The translations under genes and the position numbers were made by a program. 64,000 nucleotides of DNA from Acerihabitans arboris (lineage in GTDB: Bacteria; Pseudomonadota; Gammaproteobacteria; Enterobacterales; Enterobacteriaceae). Under the pieces are notes generated by a model. The model was given only the letters and a program-made list of their open reading frames with translations, was not told where the DNA came from and ran no database searches. The first letter of the stretch is position 1. Each line of letters opens with the position of its first letter. This document shows, piece after piece, positions 47,365 through 56,905 of the stretch. The stretch lies in assembly GCF_010131535.1 (NCBI RefSeq), contig NZ_WUBS01000002.1, positions 1 through 64,000 of the forward strand, given 5' to 3'.

Positions 47365-49899
47365 TCATGCGCTCAGGAGTATGACAGACGAACAACCATC
47401 GGCTGACGCTAAGCTGATCCGGTCGGCCAAGCATATCGTTTCCCCGCTAAGGATGTCGCGGTAGCGGCGGTTGGCGAGCCGCTCGGGCAAAGCGATTTCC
47501 GTCTGCGCCCAGTATTCTGTATACGGGTGGGCAAGGCTGCCATGAAGCGCGCCGAAGACAAGGCGAGGCGCAATGACGATCAGCGCATCATCGCTTTCCG
47601 CCCGTGCGAAGGCCAGGACGTTTTCCGCCCGCTTGCCCGTGGCGGCCAGCGGTAGGTAGTCGCCCCGGCGAAACAGCGTCGGCTTCCGCTGGCGGAAACG
47701 CAGGAGTCTGGCGATGACATGCTGCTTCAGCCGGCCGCTCAGCCAGCCCTCTTCCGTGGTGGCAGCAGGCTTGCCATCCCCGGCCAGTAGCCGTTCAAGC
47801 GCGGCGAAATCCGGCTCGCGCCGGTTGTCGGGATCGACGAGGCTGAAATTCAGCGCTTCGCTACCCTGGTAGATATCCGGCACGCCCGGCGCCGTCAGCT
47901 TGATGACCGTCTGGGTGAGGCTGTTGACCAGGCCGGCGCGGATGAAAGGCTGCAGCGCGTGGTAAAAATCCCGCAAAAAGGCCTGGTTGGCCGGCGAGAG
48001 CAGATGGCGGGCGTAGTCGAGCACGGCCTTTTCGTAGGTGTCATTGCTGTCGCCCCAGTTGGTGCGCAGCTTTGCTTCCCGCAGCGCTTTTTCCACAAAG
48101 TCAAGAAACCGCGCTTCAAGCGCCTTCAGTCCCGCCTCGTTTTCCGGGTGGAGCGTAACCGGCCAGACACCGGCCAGCGCCTGATAGAGCATCCATGCGA
48201 CGGCCGGTTTCGGCGCCGGGCCATCGTCGAGCACGGTGACGTTGGATTGGTTCATCCGGCGCCAGCGGGTGACGCATGCGGCCCAGAGTTCCGGCGCTTC
48301 GGTGAGCGTATAAAGCCGGGCGCGGGCATCCTCGCCGCGTTTGGTATCATGGGTCGAGGTGGCTGAAAGCGCATCCGGCTGCCGTTCGAGCCGCGTTTTC
48401 ATCTCCGCGTGAAAACGGTCGGGCGAGAAGGCGCGCGGCATCGGTTCGGCGCCCACTTCATTTAAAGCCAAATCCATGTTCTGGCGAAAGAACAGCGTGT
48501 CTTCGACCGATTTCGCCATCAGCGGGCCCGTCAATTGCTGGAAGCGGGTGCGAAAAGCGGCGGCCTCGCCGGAAGCGCTGTTAGCGACCTCGCCCGCGAG
48601 AATGCGGGTAAGGAAATCGAGCGCCTCGGGAGCGGGGGCGTTCGCGCCGGTTCTCACCCTTTCGGCCACCTTTCGCAACATGTCACAGTCCGCCGGCGGC
48701 AGCCCTTCCTCCGTGCCATAGGTGCGGTAGACCGGGAAGGCGACCAACAGCTCGCGCAGGGCCGACCGGACGACTTTCTCGTCCAGCGCCGCCCCCTCCG
48801 TCCCGGCAATCGCCATCGCGAGCATCGAAAGCGTGGTGAATTCACCCGCAAAATTCCTGTCCGCCATCAGAAGCTTGGCCGCACGCAGTTCGGCTTTCAT
48901 GTCCACCGGCTTGCCCACCACATCGTCATAGGCCTTGCGCAGGGCGGCGATCTTCTCGTCATCCACCAGCACATCGGAGAGCGATGCGATGAATTCGTAA
49001 CCGGTTGTGCCGGAAATCGGCCAGTCCGCCGGAATATGCTCGCCCTTGCCAAGGATCTTTTCGACCGTTATATAGCAGTCCGGCCCGGCCTCCTGCCGGA
49101 GAAGTTCAAGATAAGCCTTCGGGTCGGCCAGCCCGTCCACATGATCCACCCGCAGCCCGTCGACCGCGCCGGAATGGACAAGTTCGAGGATCAGCCGGTG
49201 TGTATCGTCGAAGACGGCCTTGTCCTCGACCCGAACGCCGGCGAGGCCGGTTATCTCGAAAAAGCGACGATAGGAAAGATCGCGCGGCGCATCCCGCCAG
49301 GACATCAGCCGATAGGGCTGGCGCCGGTGCAGTTCGGCGATCTCCGCCTTATCGGTGAGCTTCAGCACCTCGGCCTCGCGGCCCACCCAGGTTTCGGGGG
49401 CAAGCGGGTAAAAGGTGTCGTGATAAGCGAAAGCCGGCCTGCCGGTGTTCGGGTCGGGCTTCACGGCAATCTCGTGGTTTTCCAGCACGCTCTCGAACGT
49501 ATCGCCGAGGAAGGGCAAGGTCAGGCGCGTAGACCAGTTGATGTCGAAATGCCGGGCGTGGCGGCTGTTTTCGCCTTTTTCAACAACGTCGCGCCACCAC
49601 GGATTTTCCAGCGAGGCGGCCATGTGGTTCGGCACGATATCGAGGATCAGGCCGAGACCCGCGGCCTTCAGTGCCTGCACCATGCGGTCGAAGCCTGCGC
49701 GGCCGCCGATCGAAGGCTCGATCTCGTTGGCGTCGGTCACGTCATAGCCGTGGGTCGAGCCGGATGTCGCGGTAAAGACCGGCGAGGCATAAAGATGGCT
49801 GATGCCGAGCCGCTCCAGATAGGGTACAAGCCCAGCGGCGCGGTCGAAGGTCATGCCGTTGCGAAACTGGATACGATAGGTAGCGGTTGGGATCTTCAC
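47365..49899 (-). CDS. treY: Malto-oligosyltrehalose synthase
   Basis: This 844-residue enzyme of family GH13 converts the reducing end of a maltodextrin to a trehalose unit inside the cell. The N-terminus IPTATYRIQFRNGMTFDRAA is typical, followed by HLYASPVFTATSGSTHGYDV, DIVPNHMA and GLRVDHVDGLADP with the catalytic Asp. The gene begins with GTG and overlaps the treZ stop by 4 bp (GTGA), so the two are translationally coupled. The base composition seems richer in G+C than the surrounding region, hinting at acquisition from another group; this needs a count. Confidence 0.95.
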   Translation of the reverse strand: MKIPTATYRIQFRNGMTFDRAAGLVPYLERLGISHLYASPVFTATSGSTHGYDVTDANEIEPSIGGRAGFDRMVQALKAAGLGLILDIVPNHMAASLENPWWRDVVEKGENSRHARHFDINWSTRLTLPFLGDTFESVLENHEIAVKPDPNTGRPAFAYHDTFYPLAPETWVGREAEVLKLTDKAEIAELHRRQPYRLMSWRDAPRDLSYRRFFEITGLAGVRVEDKAVFDDTHRLILELVHSGAVDGLRVDHVDGLADPKAYLELLRQEAGPDCYITVEKILGKGEHIPADWPISGTTGYEFIASLSDVLVDDEKIAALRKAYDDVVGKPVDMKAELRAAKLLMADRNFAGEFTTLSMLAMAIAGTEGAALDEKVVRSALRELLVAFPVYRTYGTEEGLPPADCDMLRKVAERVRTGANAPAPEALDFLTRILAGEVANSASGEAAAFRTRFQQLTGPLMAKSVEDTLFFRQNMDLALNEVGAEPMPRAFSPDRFHAEMKTRLERQPDALSATSTHDTKRGEDARARLYTLTEAPELWAACVTRWRRMNQSNVTVLDDGPAPKPAVAWMLYQALAGVWPVTLHPENEAGLKALEARFLDFVEKALREAKLRTNWGDSNDTYEKAVLDYARHLLSPANQAFLRDFYHALQPFIRAGLVNSLTQTVIKLTAPGVPDIYQGSEALNFSLVDPDNRREPDFAALERLLAGDGKPAATTEEGWLSGRLKQHVIARLLRFRQRKPTLFRRGDYLPLAATGKRAENVLAFARAESDDALIVIAPRLVFGALHGSLAHPYTEYWAQTEIALPERLANRRYRDILSGETICLADRISLASADGCSSVILLSA

Positions 49900-51683
49900 G
49901 TTGCGTCTCCCGAGGCAAGGCGGACGGTGATGGCGTTCTGCGGCAGGTCATTTGCCGCGCAAGGCCAGGCGAAGATCGTTTCGCCCGGCAGGTCGGGAAG
50001 CGGCTGGGGTTTCTCGCCGATATTAACCGCGATCGACAGCGTGCCTTTCGGGAAAGTCCAGGTGACGGCGAGGAAGCCTGCCATGGTCTTCACCACCCTG
50101 CCGGCCTCTCCGCGGGCCGTGGCGAGCAACGGCACGACATGTTTCCGGCGCAGCGCCAACAGCGCTCGGGTCAGTGCCAGCCAGTTTTTGCCATCCCTGC
50201 TATCCGGCTTCGTCCAGTCAAGCTTCGACATCGCGAAGGTCTTCTCTGCGTTCGGATCGGGCACGCTTTCGCCCTGATGGCCGGCATGGCCCTCGAATTC
50301 CCGCGCGCGGCCCTCGCGCACCGCCCTGGCGAGATCGCCATGGAAATCGGTGAAGAACAGAAAGGGGTTAGTCTCGCCATATTCCTCGCCCATGAAAAGC
50401 AGCGGGATATGCGGCGAAAAAAGCAGCGCGGCGAGCAGGACCCGGGTGCGATCGGCGCCGGCCAGCTTAATCAGCCTTTCACCCTGGGCGCGGTTGCCCA
50501 CCTGGTCGTGGTTCTGGATAAAATCAACGAAAGCGACCGGCGGCTGCCCGGTGCTTTTCACGCCGCGCTTCTCACCCGTCTGCGGCGAGACCTCGCCCTG
50601 ATAGGCGAAACCTTCCGCCAACACCCGGGCAACCTGCTTTTCCGGCTCCCTGGCAAAATCGTTGTAATAGGCATGCGTTTCGCCGGTGGCGAAGACGTGG
50701 ACGGCATTGTGAAAGTCGTCGTTCCATTCACCGGTAAAAAGCGGCACGGAACCCTCTTCCCCGCGCGGATGCAGGAAGATGACGTTGCGGCTGTCCTCGG
50801 TCGTCAGATGGATCGGCCGGGTGGTGATCCCGGCGCGGATACGCTCGGCCGTCTCGATCAGCACGTGCTTGTCGGAACTATCCTCGATCTGGTCAATCGC
50901 GTCGAAGCGAAGGCCGTCAAGGTTAAATTCCTCCAGCCAGTAGAGCGGCGCCTCCACGATATAACGGCGGACCGCATCAACGTCATAGGCAATGCCGGCA
51001 CCCCAGGGCGTCATCCGCTCCTTGTGGAAGAAATCCGGCGCCAAAAGCGGCAGGTAATTGCCCTCCGGGCCGAAATGGTTGAGCACGATATCGAGCACGA
51101 CCGAGAGGCCATGGCCATGCGCGGCATCGACGAAGGCCTTGAAGTCTTCCGGCGCGCCATAGGCGGAATGCGGCGCGTAGAGAAGCACGCCGTCATAGCC
51201 CCAGCCGCGGCTGCCGCCGAACTGCGAGAGGGGCATGACCTCGATCAGGGTGATGCCGAGTTCGGCGAGGTAAGGCAGTTTCCCGATCGCGGACTGTAAC
51301 GTGCCTGCCGGCGTGAACGTGCCGACGTGCATCTCGTAGACGACCGTTTCTTCCCACGGGCGGCCTTTCCATTCGGTGTTCCGCCAGGCGTAGCGGGTTG
51401 GGTCGATGACGAGGGAAGGACCGTTGACATCCGCCTTCTGGGCGCGGGAGGCCGGGTCGGGCACGACCGTGCCGTCGGCGAGGACAAAATTATATTCCGC
51501 ACCCGGTGAAACGCCGGTTGCCAGCAGTTCAAACCAGCCGTCGCCGCTTGGGTTCATCTCGGTGTCTTCGCCGGAAAGTCTGAGCGTCACCCTGTCCTGG
51601 CCGGTAGCCCAGAGGCGAAAGCGAACGACGCCGGCAGCCACGTATTCGGCGCCCCAACTTTTAGGAAATGATTTAAACGCCAT
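49896..51683 (-). CDS. treZ: Malto-oligosyltrehalose trehalohydrolase
   Basis: From the ATG at 51683 (GAGGTAATCG upstream) the protein has 595 residues; the 18 further codons upstream are not family sequence. An N-terminal carbohydrate-binding beta domain is followed by a GH13 barrel with VYEMHVGTFTPAGTLQSAI, VVLDIVLNHFGPEGNYL and DGLRFDAIDQIED. TreZ releases trehalose from the TreY product. With TreY it makes trehalose, an osmoprotectant, from glycogen-derived maltodextrin. No treX debranching gene is in the window. Confidence 0.95.
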   Translation of the reverse strand: MAFKSFPKSWGAEYVAAGVVRFRLWATGQDRVTLRLSGEDTEMNPSGDGWFELLATGVSPGAEYNFVLADGTVVPDPASRAQKADVNGPSLVIDPTRYAWRNTEWKGRPWEETVVYEMHVGTFTPAGTLQSAIGKLPYLAELGITLIEVMPLSQFGGSRGWGYDGVLLYAPHSAYGAPEDFKAFVDAAHGHGLSVVLDIVLNHFGPEGNYLPLLAPDFFHKERMTPWGAGIAYDVDAVRRYIVEAPLYWLEEFNLDGLRFDAIDQIEDSSDKHVLIETAERIRAGITTRPIHLTTEDSRNVIFLHPRGEEGSVPLFTGEWNDDFHNAVHVFATGETHAYYNDFAREPEKQVARVLAEGFAYQGEVSPQTGEKRGVKSTGQPPVAFVDFIQNHDQVGNRAQGERLIKLAGADRTRVLLAALLFSPHIPLLFMGEEYGETNPFLFFTDFHGDLARAVREGRAREFEGHAGHQGESVPDPNAEKTFAMSKLDWTKPDSRDGKNWLALTRALLALRRKHVVPLLATARGEAGRVVKTMAGFLAVTWTFPKGTLSIAVNIGEKPQPLPDLPGETIFAWPCAANDLPQNAITVRLASGDAT

Positions 51684-52208
51684 TCGATTACCTCGTTTAA
51701 CCCAAAAGTGAGCGATGGGCGACATCGCTCGGTTCATGTTCCGGCGATGCGAGCTTCAATAGCTCAAACTTGTAAGCGCGGTGTGGAAGCCGTAAATGGG
51801 CGGCGCTTCTCTGGTAGCCACCGAGGCGTCAGTCCCCCGGAGTGATGATGTTGAAACGGCGTCCGGTTGTCCCGGCCCCAGGCGGCATACGAACAACAAT
51901 CATAGACTATTATGTAGGAATTGATGGGCCGCGCTAACAGGGGAACGTTTTTTCGTCACCGTCCCTGCGTCTGGATATTGACGCGTTCTAAAACCGCACA
52001 CGCCGCCGCAGCCATCTGGGCGGGGTCTTTTCTTTAGCACGCATAAATGCCGCATAAGGCTTGCTTTTCCTGACGCTTCACCGCCGAGATAACGTTCAAA
52101 ACCAGGTACGCATGCATGCTCCCTCCCAGCGCTGCGGCCCTGGTCTCCCTCCCGCGGCAACCGGCAAGCCGTCCATGGTCGCCGGCGGTCTATCCATTTT
52201 TCCCTGCT
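51684..52208. other. Intergenic region upstream of treZ
   Basis: No gene was found in these 525 bases. A perfect 8-bp inverted repeat (GAGCGATG, 5-base spacer, CATCGCTC) at 51710-51730 lies 27-47 bp before the treZ ATG. It may be an operator or a leader hairpin. Confidence 0.45.
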
Positions 52209-52985
52209 TCATATACCCGCATACCACTCATAGCCGCGATCTTCCCAGTAGCCGCCCTTGCCGCTGCCCATGCCGCCGAACGCAGCGACGACTTCGATGC
52301 GCATCAGATATTTCGCATGCTTATAGCCGAGCTGTCTTTCAACCCGAAGACGCAGCGGCGCGCCGTGGGCCACGGGCAGATCACCGCCGTTCATGCCGTA
52401 GGCAAGGAGGGTCTGGGGGTGGTAGGCGTCGAGCAAGTCGATACTCTCGTAATAGCGGCCGCTGCCATCGAGCGTCCTTTCCAACTCGTCCGCGCAATGG
52501 AACACCACATAACGAGCGCCTGGTTTCAATCCCGCCACGTCCAGCACTTGCCCCAGCGGAACGCCTCGCCATTTTCCGATGGCGCTCCAGCCCTCAACGC
52601 AATCGTGCCGGGTGATCTGGGTGCGCGGTGGAAACCGCTTCAGGTCGGACAGCGACAGGCTCAAAGGATGCCGCACCAGCCCGTCCACCTGCAATCGCCA
52701 GTCGGCGAAGCCGCGGTCAAGCATCCGGGCATAGTCCTCCGAGTCAGGCATTTGCGTTCCGTTGGCGCGAAAGACCGGCGAAAGGTCCGCCTCGCCGTAT
52801 TCCCGAGCCAGCCGCTGGCGCCCGAGCAGCAATCTTTGGCTACCCATGGTCAGCTTTTCGATATGGCTTAACCAGGCGTTCACCGCGTCGTCCTGCACTA
52901 AACGATCGCATCCGGTGAGCAACACTCCCCCTCCGCCGGCGAGCAGGCCGGCCAAGAGCCGCCGACGTGAAAGCTGTGATTTCAT
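52209..52985 (-). CDS. Sulfite-oxidase-fold molybdopterin oxidoreductase (YedY/MsrP-like)
   Basis: This 258-residue protein has a Tat signal (SRRRLLAG at residues 6-13) followed by LLTGC. The sulfite-oxidase-type cofactor domain contains HDCVEGWS with Cys129 as the molybdenum ligand and GAPLRLRVERQLGYKHAKYL near the end. It is shorter than MsrP and lacks the dimer domain. It is probably periplasmic and works with the cytochrome b encoded upstream, its start overlapping that gene's stop by 4 bp. The substrate may be a sulfoxide or another oxidised compound; this is inference. Confidence 0.9.
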   Translation of the reverse strand: MKSQLSRRRLLAGLLAGGGGVLLTGCDRLVQDDAVNAWLSHIEKLTMGSQRLLLGRQRLAREYGEADLSPVFRANGTQMPDSEDYARMLDRGFADWRLQVDGLVRHPLSLSLSDLKRFPPRTQITRHDCVEGWSAIGKWRGVPLGQVLDVAGLKPGARYVVFHCADELERTLDGSGRYYESIDLLDAYHPQTLLAYGMNGGDLPVAHGAPLRLRVERQLGYKHAKYLMRIEVVAAFGGMGSGKGGYWEDRGYEWYAGI

Positions 52986-53845
52986 GGCTTATCTCCCGTG
53001 TCGTCGATGGCATATCGGCCGCTTATCATCGATCGCAGATTGTTCCAAAGCCCCGATACGGCGACCATCGCCACATGGACCAGGACGAATAACACCAGCA
53101 AAGACGCGGTGATGAAGTGCAGCGTCCGGGCTGAAGGGCGTCCACCGAACAGATCCGGCAGGAAGGGAAATACCGCGTTCAGGCCTGGCGACATCGCCAG
53201 CCCGGTCAATACCATGATAGGGAGCAACCCCAATACTACCGACAGATAGGCAAGCTTTTGCAACGCGTTGTAGCGCCGTGCCTCTTCTCCCCTGGCGAAG
53301 CGCAGCCGTACGTGGTCGATCGTTTCCCGCCACAAATGGCGTAATGTCAGCTGAGCCCTGGTCGGCAACAGGTCGCGCCGTATATGGCCCCGCCAGAGCC
53401 CGTGCGCCAGGTAGACCAGGCCATTGATGACCAGCAGCCAGGCGAAGAAGAAATGCCAGTGCCGTCCGGCGCCCAGATCGTGGTAGGACGGGATGGTGAG
53501 CCACGCCGGGAATGCGCGGGCGGCTGCGGCGCCATCTTCGCTGGAAACGCCGAGGAATCCCGTGCTCTCGATGTTCATTGGGCCGATTTGGACGTAGCCG
53601 CGCAGCGTATCGCCTTGTTGCCTGGCGCCGATGACGATAAAGGCCTGGTCCGCATCGGCGCCGTATTTTCCCCAGTAGAGCCGTGGATGGGCGTTGAAAA
53701 TCTGTAACCCGCTCAGTAACAGGAACGACAGGCACAGCACGTTCACCCAGTGGGTTATGCGTACGGGCAACGAATGCCGCTTAATGAACCGGCGGCGGTA
53801 TGGCCGGGCCGGCGGCGGCACATTTGATGGATCAAGCGTATTCAT
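52982..53845 (-). CDS. Cytochrome b561-type membrane subunit
   Basis: From the ATG at 53845 (GGAG upstream) the protein has 287 residues. Four membrane helices and conserved histidines, as in LPVRITHWVNVLCL and AGRHWHFFFAWLLVINGL and LHFITASLLVLFVLVHV, fit a di-heme cytochrome b of the Ni/Fe-hydrogenase/formate-dehydrogenase type. It probably passes quinol electrons to the periplasmic molybdoenzyme encoded next. A long insert between helices 1 and 2 (about residues 58-120) is larger than usual. Confidence 0.88.
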   Translation of the reverse strand: MNTLDPSNVPPPARPYRRRFIKRHSLPVRITHWVNVLCLSFLLLSGLQIFNAHPRLYWGKYGADADQAFIVIGARQQGDTLRGYVQIGPMNIESTGFLGVSSEDGAAAARAFPAWLTIPSYHDLGAGRHWHFFFAWLLVINGLVYLAHGLWRGHIRRDLLPTRAQLTLRHLWRETIDHVRLRFARGEEARRYNALQKLAYLSVVLGLLPIMVLTGLAMSPGLNAVFPFLPDLFGGRPSARTLHFITASLLVLFVLVHVAMVAVSGLWNNLRSMISGRYAIDDTGDKP

Positions 53846-53897
53846 GACAGGCTCCTTAACCGGCTGGTTGGCACTGCCAGCCGGTAATGGCGATTGA

Positions 53898-54533
53898 TTA
53901 CATCGGAGGAACGACGCCGTTCTTGCCAACGATCAGGTTGCCGGCTGAGAGCGCGCCGCCCGCGCCCTTCTCGGCGCTAATGAAAACAATCGCGCCAGGC
54001 TTCACATCGTCGGGTGTGGCCGGCGCCAGCGTGACGACCGGCGTGCCTTCTGGAATGGAAATCTTTTTCGCCTGTCCGTGATAGCTGACCGTGACGTCGC
54101 TGCTACCGACCGATTTGACCGCATCGGCCACGGTTGCATTGGTCATCGTGCTGTTGGGCTTCAAGTCCCAGCCAAAGCTGCCTTCCGCCGCGCCTCTGAG
54201 CTGTGGCGGGAAGATCAGGACTTCCAGCGCTCCGTCGCCACCCGCCGATTTAGGCAGCGACGCGATGCCTACGTAGTCGCCAGGCTTGATGTCGCTGATG
54301 CTGGCCTTGGCTACTCCCGAGGCCGTCCAGCCGGGTTTGAGGGTGACGGTGACGGCCTGACCGTCACGCGACTTAACCTGGAGCCGGTCACCTGCCAGCG
54401 CGACCACCGTGCCCCGGACCCGGACGCCCCGATCGGCTGCTCCAGCGGCGGATGCCGTCGTCAAACCGCCGGCCAGGAATAGCGCGCTGGCCAGGCTGAG
54501 GGCCACGAATTTGTTAAGTTTTGCTATGTGCAT
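53898..54533 (-). CDS. Secreted DUF5666-like protein
   Basis: From the ATG at 54533, with AGGAGA upstream, the protein has 211 residues. A Sec signal peptide ends near TTASAAGA. The mature part has RVRGTVVALAGDRLQVKSRDGQ and later ISDIKPGDYVGIASLP, a small beta-barrel pattern seen in DUF5666 proteins. It is the first gene of the operon with the cytochrome b and molybdoenzyme, 52 bp before the cytochrome start. Its role is unknown; a periplasmic binding or assembly task is possible. A TetR operator candidate lies at 54718-54732. Confidence 0.75.
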   Translation of the reverse strand: MHIAKLNKFVALSLASALFLAGGLTTASAAGAADRGVRVRGTVVALAGDRLQVKSRDGQAVTVTLKPGWTASGVAKASISDIKPGDYVGIASLPKSAGGDGALEVLIFPPQLRGAAEGSFGWDLKPNSTMTNATVADAVKSVGSSDVTVSYHGQAKKISIPEGTPVVTLAPATPDDVKPGAIVFISAEKGAGGALSAGNLIVGKNGVVPPM

Positions 54534-54717
54534 AAAAAATCTCCTGTGCGATGCGGACACCGCGGTGTGGTTAGATAGCGCATTAGTGTGGAAGGCCGTC
54601 GAAAGCCGCGCCCTGAAAGCCTTCGAGCGTGACGAGGAACCGTGGTGCGTATGGAGCGCGCGCCCCGCGATGGCCCGTAATTTCCTGTTCATACCGCAGC
54701 GTTCATATTGCATACAA

Positions 54718-54732
54718 CCTACTAGTTGGTAG
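54718..54732. promoter_or_regulatory. TetR operator candidate, copy 1
   Basis: CCTACTAGTTGGTAG lies between the tetR gene and the DUF5666/cytochrome/molybdoenzyme operon, 185 bp before the operon's first ATG. The core CCTACTAGTTGG is nearly self-complementary. The same 15 bases occur at 55498-55512. Confidence 0.7.
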
Positions 54733-54782
54733 ATTATTCGGACGACCCAAACCACGCAGCCGCTCCGTTCCGGCGGAACGAA

Positions 54783-55370
54783 TCAGTTTGCCGTGATCAA
54801 CTTGTCGATAGTAGGCTGTACAATCGCCTGGAAAGTCTGGGGATCGCCGAAGGCCCGCGCGGCCAACATCGCGCCGTGCACCGTGGCCATAAAGGATCCC
54901 GCCTCGATGGTCGGGCTGTTTCGCAAGTGGAACTGCCCTTTAGCTGCGCCTTTCTTGAGTACCGACGCAAGCCAGGCAGACTGATCCTGGAAATGTCCAC
55001 GGACTTCATCCGCAACCTGGCTTGGGATCGTCAGCAGTTCGGCGGCCAGCATCGCGCAAATGCAAAATGAAGACGTGCCGTCGCGAATGCACGTGGACCA
55101 ATAATCCGCATAGGCATTGAGTTCCGCCAGCGGATCGTTGAGTTGGCGATCGAGGATTGCCATGCCTGCCAGGGCCTCCTCACGATAGCGCGCGACCACG
55201 ATCCGGACCAGTTCCGCCTTGCTCGGGAAATGGTGATGGATGCTGGCCTTGCTGATGTGCACCCGCGCGGAAATGTCCGCATAGCTGAAGCTGTTGTAGC
55301 CGCCGGCGGCGAGTAGCAACCTCGCATGCGCGGCAATTTCGGTGGCCTTGGGCGAAAGTTCTGTGTTCAT
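54783..55370 (-). CDS. TetR-family transcriptional regulator
   Basis: This 195-residue protein has a TetR helix-turn-helix at about residues 25-55, SYADISARVHISKASIHHHFPSKAEL, and a helical ligand domain with the YADYWSTCIRDGTSSFCICAMLAAEL segment seen in AcuR-like regulators. It is upstream of the operon on the same strand. Identical 15-bp palindromic sites lie on both sides of the gene, one before the operon and one before tetR itself. It likely represses both. Confidence 0.9.
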   Translation of the reverse strand: MNTELSPKATEIAAHARLLLAAGGYNSFSYADISARVHISKASIHHHFPSKAELVRIVVARYREEALAGMAILDRQLNDPLAELNAYADYWSTCIRDGTSSFCICAMLAAELLTIPSQVADEVRGHFQDQSAWLASVLKKGAAKGQFHLRNSPTIEAGSFMATVHGAMLAARAFGDPQTFQAIVQPTIDKLITAN

Positions 55371-55497
55371 AATGAAAATCCATCAGCCAAAAAAATGTTG
55401 TGAGGCAAATTCTGCTTTTTCATATATCGCCGGCACCGTTCAAGAAAGCGGGATATGCCCGGCGCGGAGTTTCAGCAACCCCCTCCATGGCTATCAC

Positions 55498-55512
55498 CCT
55501 ACTAGTTGGTAG
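55498..55512. promoter_or_regulatory. TetR operator candidate, copy 2
   Basis: This is an exact copy of the 15-bp site at 54718-54732. It lies 128-142 bp before the tetR start, suggesting autoregulation. Confidence 0.7.
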
Positions 55513-56053
55513 CCTGACTGTCAAGTCATCGATAGATCGCGGCCCGACCTTGAGGGCGCTTTAAGGACCTCTCATGCTTTACTCTGAAACCAGAGCATGA
55601 AGAGGCAATCCAGCGCGGTTTGGCCCATTTTGCCGGGTTACCATTAATAGATTTGCGCAAAGACACTGCTGTAATAACCTTCTGTTGATTAATTTTACAT
55701 CTTGATCATCAAGGAGAGCTTAGGGGGTTCGCTAATCACGGCAACCGCAATAAACTTGACCTCTCCCTATTATCGATACGATGATTGTCGATGGGGATAG
55801 GGTATGCGTGCAATTTCATACAAAAAACGGCAAGGGGTTCAACGGCGCGGATTTTAATATGCAGTGTTGCCGGGTTCTACAGATTAGAAATAGTAAAACC
55901 AGCCAAATATGAGGATATTATGACTCAGGAAAATTGCAGGAATTATTTGCCAATAGGCAAAGGTGGCATAAAACAGGTCAGCGCGCTGATGCCATCGGCC
56001 TTGTGCAACACGTCGGGCCGGCCGGCCCGCATCTAAATCCGTTCGCGCCGGCT
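55513..56053. other. Intergenic region
   Basis: No gene was found. CATGCT and AGCATG (55572-55600 region) flank a CTG-AAAC-CAG stem, giving an imperfect hairpin of unknown meaning. Confidence 0.35.
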
Positions 56054-56905
56054 TTAAAGATCGCGTTCTTTCAGCGCCCGCTGACGATCGTAATATTCAT
56101 ATTCGGCGGCAATGATTTCATCAAGCAGCGAATCCACATCGGCTTTATGCGTATCTTCGGCAAACTGCCCGGTCAGAATGGTTTCCGGAGTCAGTTTACC
56201 CTCTTCATACAGCGCCCAGATTTCTTTCGCATAACGGGTTTCCAGCAACCGCGGCGCGAACCGGCCGTAGTATTCAGTCATGTTGTTGACGTCGCGCTCG
56301 AACATCGACTCGGCATGATTGTTGGCAGCGGCATCGACGGCCTGAGGCAGGTCGATAATCACCGGCCCGTCGGCGTCCATCAGCACGTTGAATTCTGATA
56401 AATCCCCGTGCACGATACCAGCGCACAGCATCCGCACGATATTGCGGATCATGGTGTCGAAATCGGCCACCGCGTCTTCTTCTGTCAGGATCACATCGCT
56501 CAAACGCGGCGCGACCACGCCGTCGGCGTCGGTGATAAGCTCCATCAGCAGCACGCCATCCAGGCAAATATACGGCTGCGGCACACGCACGCCGGCATTC
56601 GCCAGACGGAACAGCGCGCTGACTTCCGCCGTCTGCCAGGACTCTTCCTGCTGTTTGCGTCCGAACTTCGAGCCTTTTTGCATTGCGCGCGTGTTGCGGC
56701 TGTTACGGTCCTTGCGGCCTTCCTGATACTGCACGGCCTGCTTGAAGCTGCGTTGCGCGGCTTCTTTGTAAACTTTGGCACAGCGGATCTCTTCACCGCA
56801 TAGCACGGTGTAAACATCGGCTTCTTTGCCGCTTTTCAGTCGGCGGACCACATCGTCTATCAGGCCGTCATCTACCAGCGGTTGGATTCTATTTGGAATT
56901 TTCAT
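56054..56905 (-). CDS. RIO-type serine/threonine protein kinase
   Basis: This 283-residue protein has the RIO kinase core: ADVYTVLCGEEIRCAKVYKE with the ATP-binding Lys, a Ser/Asn-rich flexible loop, IVHGDLSEFNVLM with the catalytic Asp, and VIIDLPQAVD with the metal-binding Asp. RIO1-like kinases occur in a number of gamma-proteobacteria, but their targets are little known. It is monocistronic. AAGG lies before the ATG. Confidence 0.92.
   Translation of the reverse strand: MKIPNRIQPLVDDGLIDDVVRRLKSGKEADVYTVLCGEEIRCAKVYKEAAQRSFKQAVQYQEGRKDRNSRNTRAMQKGSKFGRKQQEESWQTAEVSALFRLANAGVRVPQPYICLDGVLLMELITDADGVVAPRLSDVILTEEDAVADFDTMIRNIVRMLCAGIVHGDLSEFNVLMDADGPVIIDLPQAVDAAANNHAESMFERDVNNMTEYYGRFAPRLLETRYAKEIWALYEEGKLTPETILTGQFAEDTHKADVDSLLDEIIAAEYEYYDRQRALKERDL

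Noticed and set aside
48535-51299. Long plus-strand ORFs opposite treY and treZ (up to 580 codons)
   Set aside because: They are antisense shadows produced by high-GC coding DNA; the minus-strand frames carry clear GH13 motifs.
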